Shown here: positions 54,201-64,000 of the stretch, piece by piece
Position numbering within the stretch: position 1 is the first letter of the stretch
Layout of the letters: each line of letters opens with the position of its first letter
Source of the DNA: Diplonema papillatum
Lineage: Eukaryota; Euglenozoa; Diplonemea; Diplonemida; Diplonemidae
Assembly (NCBI GenBank): GCA_030068145.1
Contig: JAPJBO010000981.1
Span: 17,734 to 81,733 of the forward strand
Direction: 5' to 3'
DNA: 64,000 nucleotides
The notes under the pieces: generated by a model
Database searches by the model: none
What the model was told of the DNA's origin: nothing
What the model saw: only the letters and a program-made list of their open reading frames with translations
Translations under genes and position numbers: made by a program

Positions 54201-57162
54201 TCCAATTCGGAAATGGCGCTGCATGCTGGAGTAGGCCGCTCGCAGAGTTCTCAGCACTGTTGGGTGGAACCCGAGCTCCTCCGCTAGCCGGAAGGCGATA
54301 TCTATCGGCACCGAGTCGAAGCACTTCTTAAAGTCCAGCCCAAGACCGTAGAGGGGATCCCCCGTCACGTGCGCCTGCTCTATGCGACCTGCGAGGTGCC
54401 AGACCTTCCGTCCCATCCATCCATTCCAAGGCCTCTTGTGCACGGATCGCCGCCCAGACTCTGTACAGTACCGGTGTGACAGATATTGGCCGCTGCGATA
54501 GCGGGTCTCCTGTGCTCTCGGGCTTCGGCAAGAGGTGCAGAATCGCGTGCATCAGTTGTTCTGGCCATTGCCCCTCGCTCTCGACTCGGTTCATCGCTTC
54601 AGCCATTAGTTGCAGGACTTCGGCGGGTAGTTGTCGCAGCTCGAAGACACGCCACGCGTGCAGTCCGGGCGAAGAGGTCGTCTTCATTCGCTTGAGTGCT
54701 GCGCTAACGTCTGCCGCGCCGATGGTCTTGTGTTCCATTTGTTGGGGGGCCGGCAGGTACCGCGCGTAGTGCGTCTTAAAAGCCTCCCACTGCGGTTCCT
54801 GGATGTCGGTGTACCTCTGAAAGATACCACCCCATGCTTCGGGGCCCCTCAACATCTCGTCGATCTCTCCCGGACACGCCGTCAGAGATCCGTCTCGTCG
54901 CCGCAGGAACACCGATGGGCTTTCTCGACTTCCCGCAAGAAACCGGTATATGTCGCCTTTGTCACCGCTGTTCCACGCCTTCTGCATCTGGTCTTTCCAC
55001 CGCCGCGTTCGCTGCTGCTTCAATGCGGAGACCGCTTCGCGCTGCGAACCTTCCAGCACCTCTACCATTTCCAATAACCGCTCCAGCTCGTCGCGTCCGC
55101 CTTCGTCGTGGCTTGTAGGACCATTCTGCGGCAGGTACCCCCTGGATACCTTCTTTTGAAGTGCGCCTCTTGCATTTCTCTCGGCCAAAGTCATCGCCCC
55201 GGGCTGCTCTCTTTCTAGCCTTTGACTCGCCTCGGCTACCACTGTTCGCAGCATTCCTAGTACCTTGTCCCGCTGCCTGGTGGTCCTATCAACAGCACCC
55301 CGCGCCGAGACCGCCTGTCGTGCAGAGACATGTGCGTCCCGAACGGAATATCCTTCGGCCCTGCCTTTGCAGCCGTCTGCGTCTTTCTGAGAAAGGCCCT
55401 TCTTGTGGAGCTCGAGCAGGTACATCTCCGCCACTTCTGATGCATTGCGCAGAGCTGCTTCTGCCCCATCTACCGAACGTTTCCGGCGTAGTGCCGCCTC
55501 GAGTGCGTCCTGCTCCTCCTTCTTCGTCGACAGCGGCACCTTCTTCGGAAAGGGAGCCGGTATCCAATGCGTCCGCTTCGGGTGTGAGGCTGCCCGCATG
55601 TCTAGGGTCACGAAAAGTGGACAGTGAGTCGGTATGTCGTACTCGTGCGGGTTCGCTGTCCGGGTGTCGACGAGTGCTTGCGACGCGTTTGCGTTTAGGA
55701 AACACATATCGATCCTTGTGCCTGCCGCTCCTGCCCAGCAGGTGGGTGGTGCGTCTCGCGACGTTTGATGTGCCGCGGCTGCTGCCGCGTCTGTCCACCC
55801 GCTCCGGCAGGCAGCCATTAGGGACACGCTCTCCTCTACTGGTGTGTTGAAATCTCCCAAGATGGCTACTGGTACCTGCCCGAGCCCTGCCGCCATTTCA
55901 AATACGTCCGATATAAACTTTTCCCGTTCCCTGACAACCTCTGCTTCTCTCCCTACTTGCGCATAAATCGAGATTACGTGCAAAACGCAACGAGCATTGC
56001 CTGTCGCTACGACGGCGTGAGCCACCCGTGTGCTTTTCGCCAGTCTAGTCTCCAGTTCAGTCTTCGGGCGTGCGTTTGCGGCGACCACGCTGTTGTTTAT
56101 CACCACTGCGGAGCCGCCTGGTGCCCTCTGTCCTCTTCCGTTTGCCCCAACCACTGTCGGGACGTCTTCTCCCCAGCAGCACTTCTTGCCGTACGCTCCG
56201 AGAAACATCTCACACGTCCTCTTCCCCTCTGGGCCCACTCGGGTTTCCTGACAGGCCACAATGTCCGCGGGCAGCGTCGCGACAGTTCGATACTTTGTGC
56301 TCATGGAGCCAAGATTAACTGTTGCTAACACAATTGCGTCCTTAGGTGCGTGCTCCACGTCGGTGGGGTGCAACACGGCAGCAGACGTTAGCTCTCGTAC
56401 GCTTACTCGGGACGTCTCGGGGGGCAAGGAAGCCAGTAACCGATACCCTGTGTGGGGAAGCATGAGCGCGTCATAGTGCTGCGGGCGGTAGGTTAGCACG
56501 ATTACCCGCGACGGGTTCTCAGCTCTCCCCGCTCGCCTTAGATGCTGCAGGTCCCCCGTTGAGAGCACCCATATGCTCGCCTTTAGAACTACTGCGGCGG
56601 CCTGCAGCGTGATCTGGTCCCCGTATGTACCATCCTGTGCGACTGCAAAGAGGTATTCGGAGAATGGTTGGGTCTCGAATGCGGTTGGTGTTGAATTGCG
56701 AAGTTGCCACGTCACTTTCTGTCGCATGGAAGCCGCCGTGATGCTCAGCTTGCTCCCTCTTACCAGAGCTGCGAATTGGCAATTCCCGTCCTTCTCCACC
56801 GACACGCGCTTTGCGGCCAGCGCCTCGGCCACACTATCAATATATTTGTCGTCGCTCTCCGCTCGCGTTAGCTGATGACGTTGAGCGGCCTTGGACCCGG
56901 CCGACTGGGGTTTTGGATTGTCGCCGCGTCGGGCTGGCGTGGTTTGGTTGTCGGCTGGTGATGTTGGGAGTTGTCCAAGGCCAAGGGTGCCTTCCGGCGA
57001 TGGGGCTTGTTGTGTCGCCCTTGTCGCACTTGGTTTGTTTGCCAGGTGTAGATCGGCGCCCCGGTCAGTGTGCACAGTCTTCGGTCGTCGGTTGTTTGGA
57101 TCTGATGATGATACTGATGCTGATGATGATGATTTTGTTGCCGACGGTTCTCGTTTACACAC
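51243..57162 (-). CDS. AC-LINE copy 3 ORF2: OTU-endonuclease-RT-RNase H, frameshifted
   Basis: Residues count from 57162. A low-complexity Ser/Pro/Gln N-terminus (1-105) is followed by an OTU-type cysteine-protease domain (about 108-240), with DGNCQF (Cys128), YGDQITLQAAA and QHYDAL (His229). The APE-like endonuclease (275-522) has VNLG, CQET (Glu306), LGDFNT (Asp437, Asn439), TRID and PTHCPLF (His513). Reverse transcriptase, CCHC finger CPYCDTQVPETVEHLFWEC, RNase H (YFDGGAR, NNVAEYEG, RGDSALV, NTDADALSN) and two Cys/His clusters follow, ending GASAVT. Near 54405-54420 about 47 nt are missing compared with copy 2 (after EWMD), deleting a conserved polymerase segment and shifting the frame, so this copy is probably dead. 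The codon at 57162 is GTG; no ATG precedes the OTU domain in this frame after the TAG. Nearby OTU enzymes are deubiquitinases; here a polyprotein-processing or ubiquitin-evasion role is only a guess. Confidence 0.9.
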
Positions 57163-57195
57163 TTCTCCGACACCCTGTCCAGGACGCCCGGGGCC

Positions 57196-58389
57196 CTACT
57201 TCTCAATTGGACTGTATCGGTTGGCGCCGGTGGACATCATGTCCACAAGGGACTGCTGCTTCCCGCTTCCCTTGGCACCCTTGGCTTTCCCGGCCTTCTT
57301 TGTAACCTCGCTCATCTGCCGGAGCAGCTCGGCCTCTTGCTCTTCCGCTTCCTTCTTCGCTGCTTGTTTCTTCCCCTTCTTGCTCGTTTGCGACGATGTC
57401 TGGCTTGAAAGAGGCTGACGTGGAGGTTCGTCGTCAGGAGGTGAAACGGGTGCGGGCGCGGGATTGCCGATTGCTGGCGCTGGAGGCGCTTCACTCGGGA
57501 TCCTGCGCATCGATTCGATTCGCGCGTTCGTTTCGTCTTCGAACGCGAGTAAGCGGCGTTCGACGTCCCCCATCCAGAGCAGCTGCTGTTTGTACGTTTC
57601 GTCGTACCGCTCCTTCGCTATCTGGGTCTGGGCTTCCGCCCACTTCAGAAACCGCTGCTCGTACGAGTGCTCCCATGTCGCTCGCGCCACGGCCCGTTCC
57701 TTCTCCCACGCTTGGCGTTGCTGCTTCTGCTGTTGGGCCCAAGCTTCCCAGGCAACTGCGGTCTCCGCGCCGGTGGGTACTGCATCCTGCTGCATCTCGA
57801 CGTCCGACTCGGCTTTGGCAGTCGGTTGCAACTCGTCAAGCTGCTGTTGGAGCCTCGCCACTTGCCTCTTCCTTGCCTCGGTGTGCGCTTTCACCGCCGT
57901 GCGCCACTCTCTCTCGCCCTCCTTCTTTCCGAACTCCGAGACAAACTCGGCCTTCGTGTACCTCGGCCCCCGAGGGATGTTGTTGTCAGGGAGGCGTAGC
58001 GGGTGTTCCGGCGCTGCGAGGCGCTCGATGTGGCCTTTGAGCCGCTGGACCTTCTCCCGCCTCAGCTCCTCTTGGCGCTGTTTTTCCCGCTCTTCCAGGT
58101 CGACCACGTCGGCCTCCTCGTCTCCCACCCGCACCCTCGTCACCGGCGGCGGGGTGGCGGCTTCGATGATAGCGACACCGCGCCTCATCCTCACGCGCGC
58201 CCCCGCCCATCCGAGCTGTTCGATGACAGCCTCGTACGCCCCTGCCCTGCCTTTGAGTCCTCCCAAATGTAGAGAGAACTGCCTGAAGACAGGCAAGTGC
58301 ACCACACGTACCACTGGCATGGGCTGTTGGTCACCCGAAGCTCTGGCACCGGGTTCCAGGGGAACCGCGTGGAGGTCGCCCGTGCTCAT
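57196..58389 (-). CDS. AC-LINE copy 3 ORF1: coiled-coil RNA-binding candidate
   Basis: 397 codons, ATG at 58389. An N-terminal segment (about 20-75) has beta-like hydrophobic pattern (VVRVVHLPVFRQFSLHLG, AVIEQLGWAGARVRM). A long charged helix region (about 90-290) is rich in Glu, Arg, Gln and Trp (EEREKQRQEELRREKVQRL; QQQKQQRQAWEKERAVAR). The C-terminus is Pro/Ser then Lys-rich (SQTSKKGKKQAAKKEAEEQ). Coiled coil plus basic tail fits LINE ORF1 proteins that trimerise and coat RNA, but no RRM or zinc knuckle is visible. The TAG stop at 57198-57196 is the only stop separating it from ORF2, in the same frame. Confidence 0.7.
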   Translation of the reverse strand: MSTGDLHAVPLEPGARASGDQQPMPVVRVVHLPVFRQFSLHLGGLKGRAGAYEAVIEQLGWAGARVRMRRGVAIIEAATPPPVTRVRVGDEEADVVDLEEREKQRQEELRREKVQRLKGHIERLAAPEHPLRLPDNNIPRGPRYTKAEFVSEFGKKEGEREWRTAVKAHTEARKRQVARLQQQLDELQPTAKAESDVEMQQDAVPTGAETAVAWEAWAQQQKQQRQAWEKERAVARATWEHSYEQRFLKWAEAQTQIAKERYDETYKQQLLWMGDVERRLLAFEDETNARIESMRRIPSEAPPAPAIGNPAPAPVSPPDDEPPRQPLSSQTSSQTSKKGKKQAAKKEAEEQEAELLRQMSEVTKKAGKAKGAKGSGKQQSLVDMMSTGANRYSPIEK

Positions 58390-58429
58390 CTTTTCGTTAG
58401 TGATTTTGTGTGTAGTGTGGATTTTTCCC

Positions 58430-58431
<2 letters not shown>

Positions 58432-58514
<83 letters not shown>
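58432..58514 (+). repeat. (TG)41 tract joining AC-LINE copies 3 and 4
   Basis: On the minus strand it is the AC tail of copy 4 and the 5' flank of copy 3. Confidence 0.97.
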
Positions 58515-58517
<3 letters not shown>

Positions 58518-61500
58518 GACCTGTTTTAACGTGGTGCCTCCCTTCACGAAAGTACGACCACGCTCAGATTAGGCTAGGTGACGGCCGATGCACCCCCGGG
58601 CTGGGAGTGGGGGCCTCCATTCGCTCTCCTGTTTGCGTGATGCTTTGTGCAGCAGCTGGCTAATGCTTCGTTTTCAGCCACACAATCGCCGCAACGTCCT
58701 AGTCTGTGAGCTGTGCAGAAGTGCATCCGGGGCCTTAGACCATCCGATCCGTGATGATGCTGCTTGAGGCGACAGCAGGTCTCCGCCGGTAGACGCTTTT
58801 TTACGCACTCACTGCATCGCGGCTTTTTGTGGAGCGAGCAAACCACTCCAGGGCGGGAAGTGTTGGCAGCGCCTTCTGGATCTGTGCTTGAACCCCTCTC
58901 GGCCTCTTCCGTTCTGCCTTTCCAGTCGGGTTTTCCCTGTGTCCATCCTGCCGGGTAAGCCTCCTCTGGCAAGAAGGTTGCGGCCCAATTCAGGTGTGGC
59001 GGGTAAGGGCTGCTCTCTTGTTCGTCCGCGAGTCCCGCCTGCGCGTGTTCGCGTATCCTCACGATGATGCCTTCTGTCGCCTCTGACAACTGCGACGCCC
59101 CGTACTACCGTCCCTCCCAGGGATGTCAGCACGGTGGAGGAGTACTCATGGCCATAGAACCACGGCTGTCCCGTCACCTTCTTGTACGCCTTCCCCATCT
59201 CAACGAGGCTAAGCGCTTTGCCCAAGGCGGACCGGCGAAAGTCGGTTAGCATCTTCTCTTGCCTTCGAGGAGTCGGCCGCTGGCGCTGCACCAAGTCCAT
59301 GGCGGCGTTACTCAGGGCATCAGCGTCCGTGTTCCTCTCGCGCTTGACGTGCTCGATGCGCACTGTCATCCGTCGCTGCAGGGAAGAAACCATTCTGGCA
59401 GCGCGTGTCTGGTATGGCTTGAGCTCCTCGGAACATGCCAGGCGTCGCAAAAGCTGCCCCACTACCAGTGCCGAGTCCCCCCGCACCGTACACTGCGTGC
59501 CGTCCGCATCGTTCGCTTCGTTCAGCAGATGCAGGCCCGCTAGCACCGCTTCATACTCTGCCACGTTATTGCTGCGCACGGTGGGCAGCGGCAGTATTAC
59601 CTCCGACACCTTGACGCCGTCTCGGTACATTACCGCCCCTGCGCCAGCAACGGCGAAGGCGGTTCCGTTCGCTCTCGCCCCACCATCGAAGCACACAAGC
59701 AACCTGCTGTCGCCCATTTCCCCATCCGCTAGCGTTGTGCGAGCTGCTGTCACCTTGCCTGTCTGTGCTTGAGGTACTGCTGTATAGTACCTGCTTTTGA
59801 GGTCAGGGAGCCGCTGTCCGGTGTGCATTTCGAACTCTACAGCTAACTCGATGAAGCTGATGCCCAGCTCGTCGTGTCCCGGGGGTGCCCATTTCACCTG
59901 CCGCAGCCAGTCGGTGAACGCCATCCACATTTCCCGTCCGTATTTCCATTTCGTTGTCACGGCGGATGGCGCAATGAAAGGGACTGCGAGTCGGCAGGGT
60001 TCAGTTGGTCTCCAGCCTCGCGGGTAGCTCTCTGTCCTGTGATGCCGGGCTGACCTGTCGAGCAGGCCGTCGGCACCCTGGCGTTCCCTCAGCACTTCGA
60101 CAAAGAACAGTTGCAGTCGCTTCACTACATGCCGCCTTTTCTCCTTTTCTGCCGGCAGCACGGAGGTGCTTTCGTCTACCTGAGGGGCTGGGGCTATCCC
60201 GCACAAGCGCAGACACGGGGGCCAGTTTACCTGCATGGTCCTTATGTCTTCGTACTTCGCGCGCAAGTGCTCCCAAGCGGGGCAGCTCCAGAAAAGGTGA
60301 TCCACCGTTTCTCGTTCCTCCGTATTGCAGTATAGACAGCTTTCTTCACCGGCCCCTGTTCGTCCAGCCGCCGGCGTGGCTCCCACAATCACTGATTTCA
60401 GCATGCCGGCTTGATACGCGGTGAGTGGGGAATCGTGCATCTCCAGCAGGTGCCGGGTTGTCTGGTAATCCACCCCGTCCCGCACTCCCCCGAAGTCTCC
60501 TCCCCGCCTTGCCGCGAGCTGAGCCATTTCGCGTAGTCTCAAAGCGTATCGCAGGTCGTGCTGTAGAAGCTTCGTGTTGTCCTGTGCCGCTGCATCATGC
60601 ACTACCTCGTCTCCGGCTTCGTTCGTGTAGGCGATGCTGGTTGGTGCCACCCATCGCCACCCGAGTCCGTCTAGCGCTTCTTTGAAGAAGGCGAAAGGTC
60701 CATGCAATGTCGCAAGCGAGTCGCTGTGCTCCCACGCTGTCTGTGACAGAGATCTCGCGGACTCCCACTTCTTGAGTTGCACTGCCCAGGTGGTGATTCT
60801 TCTGTATGCCGGCACAACTACCGGGTCGAGTCGGTGCCCATGATGTAGGATATGTAGGACCGCCTCTTGAGCTCGGCGCGGCGGCCCAGTCCACATCGCC
60901 TCCGTGAACAATCTTCTCAGGCGCACGCTGTCCCGCTTCGTCATTCCCGATACTGCTGCACCGTAGTACCGTTTAGCTCCCGCTGACATGCTGACCACGA
61001 GGTCCTTCGCTTCGCCTGGCAGCGGGAGGCAAGCTGCCCTTTTCAGCACCCGCTCAGCTTCGGAGTTCCTCTCCACAATCCGTTTCGACGGCCGAATTAC
61101 CTCCCCCGGTGGCACCTTCTCTGTGGTTAGCATCACGCCGAGAACGTCGAATGTCACCCGCCTTTGTATACCTTCTTGTCGCCCGTTGTTCACTGCTGTG
61201 CCGTTGCTTTCCGCATAATCAAGGGTTTGCGGGGTGTCCGACGCCGTCGTGAAAAAATGCGACTTTTTCTGCGTGCAGACTTTCATCCCGGTCAGCCCGG
61301 CGAACATTCCTGACCGCCTGGCTGCCTCCTCTAAATCGGCAAACGTCTTCAGCATTGCATACACGTCATCGACGTACGATAGCGGAATCGCCGCTTCGAT
61401 GTCCGCTACGTGTCGCATCCAGACACTGATGATGACGTTAATTAGGATGACACTCAGCGGGCATCCCTGCATTATCCCGTTCGTAGGCACGAAGCCTTCT

Positions 61501-64000
61501 CCAACCGTTGCTCCCACCCGGAAGTGACGCCGCATGTTGGTGTAGGCTGCCCTCAGAGTCCGCAGTACAACCTCGTTAAACCCCAGCTCCTCGGCCAGCT
61601 TAAAGGCTACTTCGATCGGTACCGAGTCAAAGCACTTTTGGAAGTCCAGCGCTAGGCCAAAGAGTGGCTCTCCCGTTAGGTGCGCCTCTTCGATAAGCGC
61701 TGCCAAGTGCCATACCAGGTCGTCTGTTCCATGTTCCTTCCGACATCCATGCAGGCCGCTCGGCGCAATCTCGTCCATCCACGCGAGTGCTGCCTTCGCC
61801 CTTACGGCTGCCCATATCCGGTACAGGACAGGCGTTATCGAAATCGGTCGTTGCGACAAGGGGTCCCCGTTGCTTTCGGGCTTCGGAAGCAGGTGAATGA
61901 TCGCATGCATTAGCTGTTCCGGCCATCGTCCCTCGCTTTCCACTGCGTTCATGGCATCTGCCATGAGTTGTAGGATTTCCGAGGGGAGTTGTCGTAGCTC
62001 GTGCACGCGCCATCCATGTAGTCCGGGGGACGATGTCTTTTTCATCTTCTTGAGTGCCGCGTCCACATCAGCAGCACTGATGGGCTCGCATTCCATCGCA
62101 TGCGGCGCGGGTAGATACCGTGCGTACTGCGACTTGAATGCCTCCCACTCTGGCTCCGGTTGGTCCGCATACTTTTGAAATATACCTCCCCAGGCGCCGG
62201 GCCCTCTCAGCATCTCATCGATCTCCGTCGGGCACGCGGTTAAGGTGCCATCCTGTCGTCGCAGAAATGCCGTTGGGATCCCTTGCTGTCCAGCTAGAAA
62301 CCGATATATATCGCCTTTTTCTGGGCCACTCCAAGCCTTCTGCATTCGATCCTTCCAGAGGCGTGAGCGCTGCGTCTTCAGCGCGGCAATCGCTTCACGT
62401 TGGGATCCTTCCAGCCTCTCTACCGCCGCCACGAGTTCCTGCAACTCATCGCTGCTTCCGAAGTGCGTGAGCTGCGGTAAGAACTCTTCCACATTTCTTC
62501 TCCGCAACGCGTTTCGTGCGTTGCGTTCTGCTACCGTCATCGCACCCACTTGTCCGCTACCGAGCCTCTGCCTTGCCTCCGCGACCACTGAGCGTAGCAT
62601 TCCAAGAACTCTATCGCGTTGCTTCGTGGACCAATTCATAGCTCCTCGCGTCGTGCATGCCTGCCTCGCAGATGCGTGCGCCTCCCGTGTGCGGTAGCCG
62701 CCGGCTCTACCCCGGTAAGCAGTCGACCCTGGTTCGAGGTTCTCTCGGTGCAAATCAATCAGGTACGCCTCCGCCACTTCAGACGCATTCCTCAACGCCC
62801 CGTCCGCCCCACTTTCCGTTCGCTTTCGACGCAAGGCCGACGCTAGCATGCTCTGCTTCTGCTCCTGCGTCTGCACTGGCACTCTCCTCGGGAAAGGGGC
62901 GGGTATCCGGTGGTTGCGTTTGGGCGGCGTGAAAGCCGGTATGTTGAGTGTGACAAAGATTGGGCAGTGGGTCGGTATGTCATACTCTCCCGCTTTCGCG
63001 GTTTGGACGGTCACCACGGTCTGTGCTGCTACTGCGTTCAGGAAGCACATGTCTATTCGGGAGCCCGCCGCCGCCGCCCAGCAGGTGGGCGGTGCGTCCT
63101 GTGACCCCGCTCGCGCAGCCGCTGACGCCGCATCGACCCATCCACTTTGGCAGGCTGTGGTCAGGGACATGCTTTCCTCTGCCGGCGTGTTGAAGTCACC
63201 CATGACAGCTATCGGTACCTGCCCGAGTCCTGCCGCCATTTCGAAAACATCTGCAATGAGCTTCTCCCGATCCCGTACCACCGCCGCCTCCCTGCCTACG
63301 GGTGCATACACCGATATCACGTGCAGCACCATACGCGCATTTCCCGTTGCCACCACCGCGTGCGCGACTCGTGTACTCCTCGCCAACTCTCTCTCCAACT
63401 CTGTTGTGGGCTGGGAGACACTAGCCACCATGCCGCGGGTGGCGACAGCTGCGCCTCCTGGCACCCGTTGTCCTATACCGTTCGCACCCACAACAACAGG
63501 CACGTCTTCGCCCCAGTGACAGTCCCATCCGTATGCCGCAAGAAACAGCCCGCATGTCCTTTTTGTCTCTGGGCCCGCCCTGGTCTCTTGCAGAGCGACG
63601 ATGTCCGCCGGGAGGGTCGCCACTGTCCGACTTCTCGCATTTATGGAACCCACGTTTGCCGTTGCTAGCACTATCGTGCGACCAGGGGGCGCTATCGTAT
63701 TCCGGGCTGAGAGTCTGGGTTTACTGTCTGCTGCTATCTCACTCAGGGGAAGCTGTGACACCTCGGGGCCGAGGGTCGACAGCAGCTGCAGAGTTTCATG
63801 CGGTACGTGCAACGCGTCATAGTGCTGCGGCCGGTACGTCACGGTGATGATGCGTGACGAATTACCAGCTCTTCCTTCGCACCTGAGGTGCGCCAAATTC
63901 GTTGTTGATAGTACCCACACAGTTGCCTTCAGCACTTCTGCTGCGGCTTGCAACGTGAGGTGGTCACCGTAGTGTCCGTCCCGCGCTACGGTGGAAAGAT
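58515..64000 (-). mobile_element. AC-LINE copy 4, runs off the right window edge
   Basis: The 3' end (reverse complement of TACGGACCTGTTTTAACGTGG) precedes the AC tract. ORF2 continues to the window edge inside the OTU domain. It is diverged from copy 3 at many positions and therefore older, consistent with copy 3 having landed in its tail. Confidence 0.92.
58574..63998 (-). CDS. AC-LINE copy 4 ORF2 (5' partial, one frameshift)
   Basis: It starts beyond the window within the OTU domain: GHYGDHLTLQAAAEVLKA and QHYDAL with the His are present, but the catalytic Cys lies outside. The endonuclease follows with VGS, LQET, MGDFNT, GSRIDMCFLN and PTHCPIF. Reverse transcriptase has QRPISITPVLYR, LDFQKCFDSVP, NGIMQGCPLS and YVDDVYA. 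Finger CLYCNTEERETVDHLFWSC, RNase H (CFDGGAR, NNVAEYEA, RGDSALV, NTDADALSN) and the paired Cys/His clusters complete it, ending GASAVT at 58574. A frameshift lies at about 59090-59110, where sequence after GGTVVRG changes frame (a few residues are lost compared with copies 2 and 3). Everything upstream of it is open for more than 1700 codons, so the damage is slight. Confidence 0.9.

Noticed and set aside
57163-57200. 2A-like peptide between ORF1 and ORF2
   Set aside because: The residues around the TAG (IEK-stop-GPGRPG) lack the NPGP core with its upstream D-x-E-x context.

Overview
The window is nuclear DNA of an unidentified eukaryote, most likely a protist or alga. Open reading frames end at plausible GT/AG splice sites, non-coding DNA predominates, dinucleotide microsatellites run to more than 250 bases, and transposable elements of several classes are nested in one another. 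I cannot name the species. Host genes are few: a 5'-open frame with a ubiquitin-specific-protease (C19) domain (2-1768, possibly retroelement-derived), a secreted Ala/Pro/Thr-rich mucin-like protein (7114-8937), the 3' part of a polytopic membrane protein (13555-15042), the first exon of a secreted protein (21397-21693), the last exon of a single-pass membrane protein (36049-36383), and exons of a coiled-coil protein with internally duplicated exons (46068-51026).

The dominant theme is one superfamily of non-LTR retrotransposons (called AC-LINE here). The most complete copy (51183-58431, minus strand) has a 42-nt leader, a coiled-coil ORF1, then an ORF2 with an OTU-type cysteine-protease domain, an APE-like endonuclease, a reverse transcriptase, a CCHC finger, an RNase H and two C-terminal Cys/His clusters, ending in a conserved SAVT-stop motif. 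Every copy whose 3' end is in the window ends in an (AC)n tract, and the minus-strand copies are joined head to tail through such tracts: 63998->58515 / AC / 58431->51183 / AC, and stub 27985 / AC / 27735->27439 / AC / 27396->23403 / AC. This suggests insertion into AC/TG microsatellites and into each other's tails. A nearly intact plus-strand copy lies at 27986-33255. Relics of the same 3' end lie near 20390, 20460-20701 and 34262, and a degenerate copy of the C-terminal Cys/His pair lies inside a DNA transposon at 12785-12954.

Other mobile DNA: a 2.3-kb element with 11-bp terminal inverted repeats and a 5-bp target duplication (11211-13533), with partial copies at 5046-6092 and 17690-18794. 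A 3.1-kb foldback-type element (40226-43304) has arms made of inverted arrays of about 31-bp repeats. It has a 5-bp duplication and interrupts a small repeat whose intact copy at 48423-48556 serves as an empty-site control. Two MITEs with 4-bp duplications lie inside it. There are also a hairpin element (10291-10421), a 1.2-kb inverted-repeat element (2496-3713), reverse-transcriptase relics of two other lineages (minus 4241-4776; plus 10447-10915), and the tail of an RTE-like LINE with a PHD-like finger (44985-45628).

Region by region: 1-9 kb protease frame, repeat relics and mucin-like gene; 9-19 kb DNA-transposon and LINE relics around the polytopic membrane gene; 20-34 kb secreted-protein exon, TG-microsatellite array and the first AC-LINE cluster; 34-40 kb tandem repeats and terminal membrane exon; 40-43.5 kb foldback element; 44-51 kb RTE-like relic and coiled-coil exons; 51-64 kb the second AC-LINE cluster, sitting in a TG tract directly at the 5' splice site of a coiled-coil exon. 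Large parts (for example 15.2-17.6 and 48.1-49.8 kb) hold nothing I can assign.
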